A stretch of DNA of 64,000 nt. Origin: CAWHXG01 sp963833235. GTDB taxonomy: Bacteria > Pseudomonadota > Alphaproteobacteria > Rhodobacterales > Rhodobacteraceae. The notes under the pieces are model-generated. The model had not been told where the DNA came from and searched no databases. It worked only from the letters and a program-made list of their open reading frames with translations. Positions 43,630 through 52,216 of this stretch are shown one piece after another. Positions within the stretch are counted from its first letter, which is position 1, and each line of letters opens with the position of its first letter. Position numbers and translations under genes: made by a program. The DNA lies in assembly GCA_963833235.1 (NCBI GenBank), contig CAWHXG010000001.1, forward strand, positions 434,001-498,000, read 5' to 3'.

Positions 43630-44022
43630 TCAGCCATGCTTTTTCCCCACGGTGCGGGGGTCGATCCCGGGGTTCGGGCCGGTGGCGGTGGGGCACTCGC
43701 ACGCGGCGAGCAGGTCGGTCGCCTTCTCGCTGCGCTCGCCCGCCGGCACCGCCTCCAGGGCCGAGGCCGCGGCCCGCAGGCCCCATTCGATGTCGCCCTC
43801 CACGTAGGCCGGGCGCCCGGCACCCTCGCCAAGGCCGCCGCCGCGCGCGTCGCGCGATTGCCGCGCCACCCGGGCGAAGGCGCCCAAAGCCGCCTCGCGC
43901 TCGTTCCGGCGCAGCTCGTCCAGATCCTCGGCGGTGAACTTCGCCACCTTGTCGGCCATGTAGTCCGGGATCGGCCGGTCCTCGCCCAGAACCTCGGCCA
44001 GCGTCTTCTTCGTCCAGTCCAT
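43630..44022 (-). CDS. Small soluble protein of the Liv-type operon, unknown
   Basis: It has 130 residues from the ATG at 44022, chosen because AGGAGA lies about 8 bases upstream; the frame is open to 44166 but the extra residues have no support. It is charged and helical (DWTKKTLAEVLGEDRPIPDY, LDELRRNEREAALGAFARVA), with one Cys pair near the C-terminus (ACECPTATGPNPG). There is no signal peptide or membrane segment. The position between livG and livH is operonic. Function unknown. Confidence 0.6.
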   Translation of the reverse strand: MDWTKKTLAEVLGEDRPIPDYMADKVAKFTAEDLDELRRNEREAALGAFARVARQSRDARGGGLGEGAGRPAYVEGDIEWGLRAAASALEAVPAGERSEKATDLLAACECPTATGPNPGIDPRTVGKKHG

Positions 44023-44158
44023 CGTCGCGTCTCCTGTCCTGTAAGACAGCCCAACGACCTCCGCGCCCGTTGCGTTCACCGCAAACCTGCGCGCGCAGGG
44101 GTCCGACACAAGGCCGACCGAAGGCCGACCGAACGCCGACACTTGCAAGACGCCCATT

Positions 44159-44980
44159 TCAGTCATGCGCCACCCCCAGATATGCGTCGATCACCGCCTG
44201 GTTGCCGCGCACTTCCTTCGGCGTCCCGTCGCCGATCTTGCGGCCGTAATCCATCACCACGACCCTGTCGGAAAGGTCCATCACAACCCCCATGTCGTGC
44301 TCGATCAACGCGATGGTGGTGCCGAATTCGTCATTCACATCAAGGATGAAGCGGCTCATGTCCTCCTTCTCCTCGACGTTCATACCGGCCATCGGCTCGT
44401 CGAGCAGCAGCAGTTTCGGCTCCGCCGCCAGCGCCCGGGCCAGCTCTACCCGCTTCTTCAATCCGTAAGGTAGCCGCCCCACCGGCGTCTTGCGGATTCG
44501 CTCGATCTCCAGGAAATCTATGATTTCCTCGACCTTGCGGCGGTTCTCGGTCTCCTCCCGCTCCGCCTTCCCCCACCAGATCGCCTGATCCAGAAGGCTC
44601 GCCTTCATATGCGTCAGCCGCCCGGTCATAATGTTGTCGAGCACGCTCATCCCGTCGAAAAGCGCGATGTTCTGGAACGTCCGCGCGATGCCCAGGCGCG
44701 CCACCCGGTGCGGTTTCAGCCGCCCGCGCTTCTCGCCCCGAAACCAGACCTCGCCCTCGCTCGGCGTGTAGAACCCGCTGATAACGTTGAGCATGCTCGA
44801 CTTTCCGGCGCCGTTCGGCCCGATGATCGCGCGGATCTCGCCCTCCAGGATGTCGAAGGAGATGTCCTCGATGGCCGTCACCCCCCCGAACCGCAGGGTG
44901 ATGTTGCGCAGCTCCATCAGCCTGCCGCCGATGGTGCGCCCGTCCTCGGTCACATGGCCCGCCCGCCCCATGTCGTTCAT
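44159..44980 (-). CDS. livG: Liv-type ABC ATPase LivG
   Basis: Second ATPase of the importer, 273 residues. Walker A is IIGPNGAGKSSMLNV, Walker B is LLLLDEPMAGMNVEEKEDM, and the LivG-typical switch is ALIEHDMGVVMDLSDRVVVMDYG. The signature motif reads LPYGLKKRVELARAL (YGLKK instead of LSGGQ), which is normal in this subgroup. It is the first transporter gene after the acyl-CoA ligase, 79 bases downstream of it. Confidence 0.93.
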   Translation of the reverse strand: MNDMGRAGHVTEDGRTIGGRLMELRNITLRFGGVTAIEDISFDILEGEIRAIIGPNGAGKSSMLNVISGFYTPSEGEVWFRGEKRGRLKPHRVARLGIARTFQNIALFDGMSVLDNIMTGRLTHMKASLLDQAIWWGKAEREETENRRKVEEIIDFLEIERIRKTPVGRLPYGLKKRVELARALAAEPKLLLLDEPMAGMNVEEKEDMSRFILDVNDEFGTTIALIEHDMGVVMDLSDRVVVMDYGRKIGDGTPKEVRGNQAVIDAYLGVAHD

Positions 44981-45059
44981 AGGCCAACCCATTGAAAGAC
45001 GGCCCAAAGGGACGGTGGGCGGGGCGAGGCCCGCAGGGCGAGCGTCGCGCGCCGTCCGC

Positions 45060-47030
45060 TCATTCCGCCGCCATCCGGCGGTCCGGGCCCGCGATCACAT
45101 CGCGGATCTCCAGCGTCGCCTTGATGCTGCCCTTGCGCCCGTCCTCATAGGTCACTTCGGTCACGGTCGAGACCCGGCTCGACCCATCGTAGAGCGCGTT
45201 GATCAGATCTTCATACTTCTCCTCGATGATCCGCCGTCTCACCTTGCGGGTGCGGGTCAGCTCGCCGTCGTCCGCGTCCAGCTCCTTGTGAAGCACCAGA
45301 AACCGGTGCACCCGACAGCCAGACAGCATGTCGTCCTGCGCCACGCTCTCGTTCACCGCCGCCACATGGCTCTGGATCGACGCCAGAACCTGCGGATGCC
45401 CCGCCAGCTCCTGGTAGCTGGCATACGAGATGTTGTTGCGCTCCGCCCAGTTGCCCACCGCCTGTAGATCGATGTTGATGAAGGCCGTGCACATCTCCCG
45501 CCCGTTCCCGAAGACCACCGCCTCGAGGATGTCGGAGTAGAATTTCAGTTTGTTTTCAACGTACTTCGGCGCAAACAGGCTGCCATCGGCCATCTTCCCC
45601 ACGTCCTTGGCCCGGTCGATGATCCGCAGGTGCCCGGTCTCCGCCTCGATGAACCCGGCATCCCCCGTCGCCACCCAGCCCTCCGCGTCCTTGGTCGAGT
45701 CCGTGCTCTCCGGGTTCTTGTAGTAGCTCTGGAACGTTCCCGCCGAGCGATAGAACACCTCCCCGCTCTCGGCGATCCGCAGCTCCACCCCGGGGCTCGG
45801 CACGCCCACCGTGTCCGACCGCACCTCCCCGTCCGGCTGCTGGGTGATGAAGACGCTCGCCTCCGTCTGCCCGTAAAGCTGCTTGAGGTTGATCCCGAGG
45901 CTCCGGTAAAAGTCGAAGATCTCCGGCCCGATCGCCTCCCCGGCCGTATAGCCAACCCGTACCCTGCTGAATCCCAACGTGTTCTTCAGCGGCCCGTAGA
46001 CAAGCAGATCCCCCAGCCGGTAGGCCATCCGGTCCCCGAACGACACCGGCCTGCCGTCCAGGATCGCCGGCCCCACCCGCCGCGCCACCGCCATGAAATG
46101 CCGGAACAGCCCCTGCTTCAGCCGGCTGGCGTCCTCCATCCGGATCGTCACGTCGGTCAGCTGCATCTCGAACACCCGCGGCGGCGCGAAGTAATAGGTC
46201 GGTCCGATCTCGCGCAGGTCGTGCATCACAGTGTCGGCGCTCTCGGGGCAGTTCACGCAGAAGCCGCACCACATCGCCTGACCGATGGAGAAGATGAAAT
46301 CTCCCACCCAGGCCATGGGCAGATAGGCCAGCACCTCGTCCGACCGCCGCAGGCCGTCGAATTCCGCGGAATGCCGCGAGGTCTCGACGATGTTGGCGTT
46401 CGACAGCACCACGCCCTTCGGCTTGCCGGTCGTCCCGGAGGTGTAGAGCATCACGCAGGTGTCGCCAGGGCCAAGCGCGTCCGTCCGCCGGGTCAGCTCC
46501 GGCATCAGATCGTCCCGCGCCGCGCGGCCCTGCGCCTGCAGATCGGCGAAGGAGGTCAACCGGGCGTGGTCGTATTTCCGCATGCCTCGGGTATCGAGGT
46601 AGATCACATGGTCCAGCCCGGTCAGCTGGTCCTGCACCTCGACCACCTTGTCGACCTGCTCCTGGTCGCCGGCCACGATGAACCGCGCGCCGCAATGGTC
46701 AAGCACATAGGCGATCTCCTCGCCCACCGCGTCCTGGTAGAGCGGCACCGGGATCGCCCCCACACGCTGCGCCGCGACCATCGCCCAGTAAAGCGCCGGG
46801 CGGTTGCGGCCGATCACCGCCACGTGGTCTCCCGGCGCGGCGCCGAGGCTCAAGAGGCCAAGCGCCACGGCCTCCACCTCGGCCGCGGCTTCCGCCCAGG
46901 TCCAGGCCTGCCAGATGCCCAGATCCTTCTCGCGATAGGCAGGTGCCGCGCCGAACTCGGCCGCGTTGCGCGCCAGAAGCGCCGGGATCGAGGCCATCGC
47001 GCCCTGCGATGGCGAAGCCGTGGCTTGCAA
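45060..47030 (-). CDS. Long-chain acyl-CoA synthetase-like AMP-binding ligase
   Basis: Adenylate-forming acid-CoA ligase, about 656 residues from a TTG at 47030 placed by a GAGGAGG site; an ATG at 47000 is the alternative. P-loop MLYTSGTTGKPKGVVLSN, LYGQTEASVFITQQP, GWVATGDAGFIE and LRIIDRAKDVGK match the long-chain type. It is upstream of livG in the same direction. Such ligases next to Liv-type importers suggest that the imported compound is a carboxylic acid that is activated on entry. The second, PaaK-like ligase at the other end of the cluster supports this reading. Confidence 0.88.
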   Translation of the reverse strand: MQATASPSQGAMASIPALLARNAAEFGAAPAYREKDLGIWQAWTWAEAAAEVEAVALGLLSLGAAPGDHVAVIGRNRPALYWAMVAAQRVGAIPVPLYQDAVGEEIAYVLDHCGARFIVAGDQEQVDKVVEVQDQLTGLDHVIYLDTRGMRKYDHARLTSFADLQAQGRAARDDLMPELTRRTDALGPGDTCVMLYTSGTTGKPKGVVLSNANIVETSRHSAEFDGLRRSDEVLAYLPMAWVGDFIFSIGQAMWCGFCVNCPESADTVMHDLREIGPTYYFAPPRVFEMQLTDVTIRMEDASRLKQGLFRHFMAVARRVGPAILDGRPVSFGDRMAYRLGDLLVYGPLKNTLGFSRVRVGYTAGEAIGPEIFDFYRSLGINLKQLYGQTEASVFITQQPDGEVRSDTVGVPSPGVELRIAESGEVFYRSAGTFQSYYKNPESTDSTKDAEGWVATGDAGFIEAETGHLRIIDRAKDVGKMADGSLFAPKYVENKLKFYSDILEAVVFGNGREMCTAFINIDLQAVGNWAERNNISYASYQELAGHPQVLASIQSHVAAVNESVAQDDMLSGCRVHRFLVLHKELDADDGELTRTRKVRRRIIEEKYEDLINALYDGSSRVSTVTEVTYEDGRKGSIKATLEIRDVIAGPDRRMAAE

Positions 47031-47038
47031 GTAATGCA

Positions 47039-47045
47039 CCTCCTC
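47039..47045 (-). promoter_or_regulatory. Shine-Dalgarno that selects the ligase start
   Basis: GAGGAGG on the minus strand, 8 bases before TTG at 47030. The overlapping GTG at 47039 cannot use it. The 295 bases from here to the formate dehydrogenase stop show no further gene. Confidence 0.7.
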
Positions 47046-47325
47046 TTCGCCGGACGTTACCGGCCCGCCGCCCTTGGGGCTGCCGGCAGAGTATAGGGCG
47101 ATCCGCCCGCCCGGCGTCAATTCGTTTCGCCGCTGTGGGTGCTGGCGCAGGATCATGCCGCAGTGAGGGGCGCCCAAGTCCCTTCGACCCCGACCGAGCC
47201 CGAGCTTCCAGCCACACGCCGCCATCCCCCGGGCGCGACATCTCAGGCCCGGCCGCGACCGACGATCGACGCAAGCGGGACCATGGCGCGGCAGCGATGG
47301 CGCCGCCTTGCGCGGTCTCCCGAAC

Positions 47326-50124
47326 CTATGCCGGCGTCATGGGCCTCGGGGGGTCCGCCGGCTCTCTCCCTACCGCCTCCACCCGCACGGCGCAGAACTT
47401 GAATTCGGGGATCTTGCCGTCGGGGTCGACGGCGGGGTTGGTCAAGAGGTTCGCCGCCGCCTCCACATAGGCGAAGGGCACGAACACCATGTCGCGGGCC
47501 ATCGCGCGGTCGGCCCGTGCCATCAGCGTGATCGTGCCGCGGCGGGTGGTCAGGCGCACCGGGTCGCCGGCTGCCACGCCGAGCGCGCCCAGCGTCGCGG
47601 GATGCAGCGAGCAGCTGGCCTCGGGCTCCATGGCGTCCAGCACCGACGCCCGCCGGGTCATGGCACCGGTATGCCAGTGCTCCAGCTGCCGCCCGGTGGT
47701 CAGGATCATCGGATAGTCGGCATCCGGCACCTCGTCGGGCGGGCGCACGGAGGTCGGCGAGAACCGCGCGCGGCCGCCGGGCCGGGGGAAGCCCTCGCCG
47801 AAGACGATCGGCTGGCCGGGATCGTCCGGCCCGTGGCTGGGATAGGTCACCGCCCCCTCACGCTCCAGCCGCTCCCAGGTGATGTTGGCCAGGCTCGGCA
47901 TCCCAGCCGCCATCTCGGCGAAGACCTCGCGCGGATGGCCATAGCGCCAGTCGAGCCCCAGCCGCCGCGCCAAGGCCACCGTCACCTCCCAGTCGGGCCG
48001 CGCCTCCCCCGGCGGGGGCACGGCCGGTCGGCCCATCTGCACCTGCCGGTTGGTGTTGGTCACGGTCCCGGCCTTCTCGTAGAAGGCCGCCGCCGGCAGG
48101 ACCACATCCGCGAACATCGCCGTCTCGGTCAGGAAGATGTCCTGCACCACCAGGTGATCGAGCTTCGCCAGCGCCGCGCGGGCATGGGCCACGTCGGGGT
48201 CCGACATGGCCGGGTTCTCGCCCAGCACGTACATGCCCCGGACCAGCCCGGCATGGACGGCATCGAGGATCTCGGTCACCGTCAGCCCCGGTTCGGGGTC
48301 GAGGCCCTGGAACCCCCAAAGCTCCGCGAAGGCCCGCCGAACGCCCTCGTCGCGCACGCTCTGGTAATCCGGCAGCACCATCGGGATCAGCCCGGCATCG
48401 CTGGCGCCCTGCACGTTGTTCTGCCCCCTGAGCGGATGCAGCCCCGCCCCCGGCCGCCCGATCTGCCCGCACATCAGCGCAAGGTTGATCAGGCAGCGGG
48501 CATTGTCGGTCCCGTGGACGTGCTGGCTGATGCCCATCCCCCAGAACACCATCGCCGCCCGCGCCCCGGCATAGGCGTTCGCGACCGTGCGGATCGTCGC
48601 GGCGTCGATCCCGCAGAGCGGCGCCATCGCTTCCGGCGAGAAGCCCGCCAGATGCGCGCGCAGGGCCTCCCAGTTCTCGGTATAGCCCTCGATGTACTGC
48701 CGGTCGGTCAGCCCCTCGGCGGCGATCACGTGGGCCATGGCGTTCAGCAGGGCCACGTCGCTGCCGGGGCGGAACTGCAGCATGTGGGTCGCGTGCCGCT
48801 TCAGCGCCTGGCCGCGCGGGTCCATCACGATCAGCGTGCCGCCCCGGGCCGCGAACTGCTTGAAGAAGGTGGCGGCGACCGGGTGGTTCTCCACCGGGTT
48901 GGCCCCGATGACGATGGCGAGATCGGCATGCTCGATCTCGTTGAAGGTGGCCGTGACGGCGCCGGAGCCGACATTCTCCATCAGCGCCGCGACAGAGGAG
49001 GCATGGCAGAGCCGCGTGCAATGGTCGACGTTGTTGTGCCCGAAGCCCTGGCGGATCAGCTTCTGGAAGAGATACGCCTCTTCGTTGGTGCACTTGGCGC
49101 TGCCGAAACCCGCGACCGAGCGGCCGCCATGGGCGTCGCGCAGGCCGCCCAGCCCCGCCGCGGCGGCGTCCAGCGCCTCGACCCAGCTCGCCTCGCGGAA
49201 ATGGCTCAGCGGATCGCCGGGATCGACGTTCAGACCCTTCGGTGCCCCCTCGCGCCGGATCAGCGGGCGGGTCAGGCGCTGCGGCGAATGGATGTAATCG
49301 AAGCCGAACCGCCCCTTGACGCAAAGCCGCCCCTCGTTCGCGGGGCCGTTCAGGCCATCCACCGCCACCACGCGGCCGCCCCGGCTGCGCACGCTCACCT
49401 GGCAGCCGACGCCGCAGAACGGGCAGAGGCTGGCCGTCTCGGCCTCCACGGCGGCGCTGTCGCCCAGTTCGCCCGAGCCCACCAGCGTCGCTTCCATCAG
49501 TGCGCCCGTGGGGCAGGCCTGCACGCATTCGCCGCAGGCCACGCAGGTGCTTTCGCCCATCGGGTCGGCCAGATCGAAGACCGGATAGGCCTCCGCCCCG
49601 CGGCCCGCCATACCGATCACGTCGTTCACCTGCACCTCGCGGCAGGCCCGCACGCACAAACCGCACTGGATGCAGGCGTCGAGGTTGACGCGCATCGCCA
49701 CATGGCTGGCGTCGAGCAGCGGCACGTTATCGGGGGCCTTCGCGGGGAAGCGGCTGTCGCTCAGTCCCTGCGCCTCGGCGACCTCCCAGAGCCGCGAGGA
49801 CCGGTCATGCGCCATGTCCCGCGCCGGCTGATCGGCCAGCAGCAGCTCGGTCACCAGCCGCCGGGCGCCGGCGGCCCTGGCGCTGCGGGTCGCCACGTCC
49901 ATTCCCTCCGCGGGGCGGCGCACGCAGGAGGCCGCCAGACCCCGCTCGCCGGCGATCTCGACCATGCAGGCCCGGCAATTGCCATCGGCGCGGTAGCCCG
50001 GCGTCTCGCTGTGGCAGAGATGCGGCAGTCGGGTGCCGTGCCGTGCCGCGGCCTCCCAGATCGTCTCTCCGGGGCGTGCCTCTGCCGGCACCCCATCGAG
50101 CGTGAAGCGGATCGTATCGGACAT
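47326..50124 (-). CDS. Formate dehydrogenase alpha subunit (molybdopterin, NAD-type)
   Basis: Molybdenum enzyme oxidising formate to CO2, 932 residues. In order: a [2Fe-2S] ferredoxin domain (HLCHSETPGYRADGNCRACM), a His-Cys cluster region, two [4Fe-4S] motifs (CIQCGLCVRACREV and CVACGECVQACPTGA), another [4Fe-4S] motif CPFCGVGC near residue 235, then the molybdopterin domain with catalytic Cys in DHCTRLCHASS near residue 369, and the dinucleotide-binding C-terminal domain. This is the FdsA layout. The expected diaphorase and thioredoxin-like partners (FdsB, FdsG) and the sulfurtransferase FdhD are absent from the window; only a DUF3775 gene lies upstream. Confidence 0.9.
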   Translation of the reverse strand: MSDTIRFTLDGVPAEARPGETIWEAAARHGTRLPHLCHSETPGYRADGNCRACMVEIAGERGLAASCVRRPAEGMDVATRSARAAGARRLVTELLLADQPARDMAHDRSSRLWEVAEAQGLSDSRFPAKAPDNVPLLDASHVAMRVNLDACIQCGLCVRACREVQVNDVIGMAGRGAEAYPVFDLADPMGESTCVACGECVQACPTGALMEATLVGSGELGDSAAVEAETASLCPFCGVGCQVSVRSRGGRVVAVDGLNGPANEGRLCVKGRFGFDYIHSPQRLTRPLIRREGAPKGLNVDPGDPLSHFREASWVEALDAAAAGLGGLRDAHGGRSVAGFGSAKCTNEEAYLFQKLIRQGFGHNNVDHCTRLCHASSVAALMENVGSGAVTATFNEIEHADLAIVIGANPVENHPVAATFFKQFAARGGTLIVMDPRGQALKRHATHMLQFRPGSDVALLNAMAHVIAAEGLTDRQYIEGYTENWEALRAHLAGFSPEAMAPLCGIDAATIRTVANAYAGARAAMVFWGMGISQHVHGTDNARCLINLALMCGQIGRPGAGLHPLRGQNNVQGASDAGLIPMVLPDYQSVRDEGVRRAFAELWGFQGLDPEPGLTVTEILDAVHAGLVRGMYVLGENPAMSDPDVAHARAALAKLDHLVVQDIFLTETAMFADVVLPAAAFYEKAGTVTNTNRQVQMGRPAVPPPGEARPDWEVTVALARRLGLDWRYGHPREVFAEMAAGMPSLANITWERLEREGAVTYPSHGPDDPGQPIVFGEGFPRPGGRARFSPTSVRPPDEVPDADYPMILTTGRQLEHWHTGAMTRRASVLDAMEPEASCSLHPATLGALGVAAGDPVRLTTRRGTITLMARADRAMARDMVFVPFAYVEAAANLLTNPAVDPDGKIPEFKFCAVRVEAVGREPADPPRPMTPA

Positions 50125-50215
50125 GCGCGGCCCTCCCCTCTGACAGCCTAGCGCGGCATGATCGGCGGGGCCAAGCATCGGGGCGGCGGCACGCTGCCCG
50201 TTTGCGACAGGCTTC

Positions 50216-50554
50216 CTAGAGGATGCTCTCCTCGGCATCGGCGACGGAGATGCCGAGGGCCTCCAGCCCCTCTTCCAGGTAATCGGCCAGCAGGGGCATG
50301 TCGAAGAGGAACTCCTCAGTCGGGGCCGTCTGCTCGGTGCGCGCGGTCTCCACCGCCTCGTCCCATTCCTCGACCGAGAAGGTCTCCTGCCCGATCCAGG
50401 CCAGCGCCACCAGCTCCAGCTTTTCGTCATCCGAGAGGTGGGCGATGAAGCCCTTCAGCTGGGCATCCGCCTCTTCACCGCCGGTCTCGAGGTCGCGGCT
50501 CTCGCGGGCCAGGAACACGACCTGGGCGACGACGTCTGCATGGATCTCCGGCAT
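50216..50554 (-). CDS. DUF3775 family protein
   Basis: A 112-residue acidic helical protein (HADVVAQVVFLARESRDLETG, FIAHLSDDEKLELVALAWIG, EEFLFDMPLLADYLEEGLEAL). GGAG lies 8 bases before the ATG. DUF3775 proteins are small and uncharacterised. It sits 91 bases upstream of the formate dehydrogenase gene and 20 bases past the SDR gene, all in the same direction, so it may be co-transcribed with either. Function unknown. Confidence 0.75.
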   Translation of the reverse strand: MPEIHADVVAQVVFLARESRDLETGGEEADAQLKGFIAHLSDDEKLELVALAWIGQETFSVEEWDEAVETARTEQTAPTEEFLFDMPLLADYLEEGLEALGISVADAEESIL

Positions 50555-50574
50555 CGTGATACTCCTCCTGCGGC

Positions 50575-51312
50575 TCAGCCTTTCGAGGCGAGCCGGTAAT
50601 ACAGTCCGTCCGGCAGGAACTGGCTCAGGCGGAACATCGAACCGAAGCCGGCGGGAAAGCTGCGCTTGAAGCTGTCGGAATTCATCTGCTCCACAAACTC
50701 CCGCGCGGCGGCCTCCGGTTCCATGATAAACGGCATGTCGAAATCATTCTTCTCGGTCAGCCGGGTCTTCACGAAGCCCGGATTGACCAGCTGCACCCGA
50801 ACGCCGGTGTTGCGCAGGTCGGCATGCATGCTCTCGGCCAGATACATCAGCGCCGCCTTGCTGGCGCCGTAGCCGATGGATCCCGGCAGGCCGCGAAAGC
50901 CCGAGAGGCTGCCGGTGAGCACGATATGCCCCGCATCCTTAGCGACCATCTTCGGCACCACATGGCCGAGCACGCGCATCGCGCCGGTGAAGTTGATGTC
51001 GGCCATGGCAACAGCGTGGTCGGCGTCCCAGTCCTGGGCGTGCATCGGCCAATAGACCCCGGCGAGGTACACCATCCCGTCGATATCGCCCGCGGCCTCG
51101 GCAGCCTTGGCACAGCTATCGGCATCGGCCACGTCGATCGGCACAACCTCGCTGCGGCAAGCCAGGCTGCCGGAAAGCTCCTGCAGCCGATCCTCGCTGC
51201 GCGCGCTCAGCACCAGCTGGCAGCCGAGCTTGCTCATCTGCTCCGCCACCGCCCGGCCAAGACCCTCGGACGCGCCGACAAGCCAGTATTTCTTTCCGAT
51301 CCACTCCGACAC
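50575..51312 (-). CDS. Short-chain dehydrogenase/reductase
   Basis: Classical SDR of 245 residues. Cofactor motif VGASEGLGRAVAEQ, active-site Ser in GSLSGFRG, Tyr-x3-Lys in YGASKAALMY, then VNPGFVKTRLTEKNDFDMPF. In R. sphaeroides a similar SDR gene belongs to the RpoE-ChrR neighbourhood that answers singlet oxygen. Here it is downstream of the DUF1365 gene by 130 bases in the same direction. The substrate is not known. Confidence 0.85.
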   Translation of the reverse strand: MSEWIGKKYWLVGASEGLGRAVAEQMSKLGCQLVLSARSEDRLQELSGSLACRSEVVPIDVADADSCAKAAEAAGDIDGMVYLAGVYWPMHAQDWDADHAVAMADINFTGAMRVLGHVVPKMVAKDAGHIVLTGSLSGFRGLPGSIGYGASKAALMYLAESMHADLRNTGVRVQLVNPGFVKTRLTEKNDFDMPFIMEPEAAAREFVEQMNSDSFKRSFPAGFGSMFRLSQFLPDGLYYRLASKG

Positions 51313-51442
51313 GTGCCATCCTTCCGCTCTGTTGCGCCGCCTGCGCCTTCGGTCGCTACAGGCTCGGCCCCCGGCATTCCAGACACCGCGCGCCGCCTGC
51401 GGTCAATGACCGCGCCGGAGGCCGGGGAAACGGTGCCGAACC

Positions 51443-52216
51443 TTACCGGCTGATCTCGTGCGCCGGCGGGTCCGGCCGGGGATGCCAGCGCGCGCCCTTC
51501 GCCCAAAGCTTGAGCGCCTGCCAGTGGATCAGCCCCAGCACCCGGCGCGAGCCCAGCGGTCGCAGGATCGCGGCGCGCAGGATCGCCCGGTTCGTCAGCG
51601 GGCGGCGAGGCCCGGTCAGGGTGGCCAGAAGGCCGTGGTCGCCGGCCTCGTAGTCGATCCAGATCCCCACCCGATCCGGCCCGATGTCGAAGCGGAAGGC
51701 ATAGCGCCCGGCGACCGGCTGGAACGGCGAGACGTGAAACACCTTCTCGGCGTTCAGCGTGTCGGTCGCGGCGATGGCGCGCTGGTCGGGATGCCGGCAC
51801 AGATAGCTGTGACGATCCCGGTAGGTGTTGGAGACCTCGGCGATCACCGCGCGCAGGCTGCCGTCGGGCGCGTGGCAGAGCCAGAAGCTCACCGGGTTGA
51901 AGACATGCCCCCAGACCCGCGGCTGCGCCATCAGCAGGATGCGCCCTGTCGCCTGGTCCATCCCCGCCTCGGCCAGCACCCGTCGCACCCAAGGGGCACC
52001 GCGCCCCTCCCCGGGCGGTCCGCCATGGTCGATGTCGTGGAGAGCCGTGAGGTTGCGACGGTTGCGCGAGAACAGCGACGGGCCGCGGGAGGGCGCCTCC
52101 GCGTCCACGAGGAGGTAATCCACGCTATAGCGAAAGGCGTTCGCCACGCCGCCGCGGCGGCCATGGAACGTCTGCCCGGCGATATGCTCGGGCGCCAGGG
52201 ACCCGCGGCCCGTCAC
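51443..52216 (-). CDS. DUF1365 family protein
   Basis: It has 257 residues from the GTG at 52216, which overlaps the oxidoreductase stop (GTGA). Family features: HGRRGGVANAFRYSVDYLLVD at the N-terminus, MAQPRVWGHVFNPVSFWLCH and YLCRHPDQRAI. DUF1365 genes are commonly paired with a FAD oxidoreductase and a cyclopropane-fatty-acid synthase, and are therefore linked to membrane lipid modification. No synthase gene lies in this window. The biochemical activity is not established. Confidence 0.85.
   Translation of the reverse strand: MTGRGSLAPEHIAGQTFHGRRGGVANAFRYSVDYLLVDAEAPSRGPSLFSRNRRNLTALHDIDHGGPPGEGRGAPWVRRVLAEAGMDQATGRILLMAQPRVWGHVFNPVSFWLCHAPDGSLRAVIAEVSNTYRDRHSYLCRHPDQRAIAATDTLNAEKVFHVSPFQPVAGRYAFRFDIGPDRVGIWIDYEAGDHGLLATLTGPRRPLTNRAILRAAILRPLGSRRVLGLIHWQALKLWAKGARWHPRPDPPAHEISR

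Noticed and set aside
47308..50151. A 947-codon plus-strand open frame opposite the formate dehydrogenase gene
   Set aside because: Antisense shadow with no motif; the minus strand codes for a full set of iron-sulfur and molybdenum motifs.
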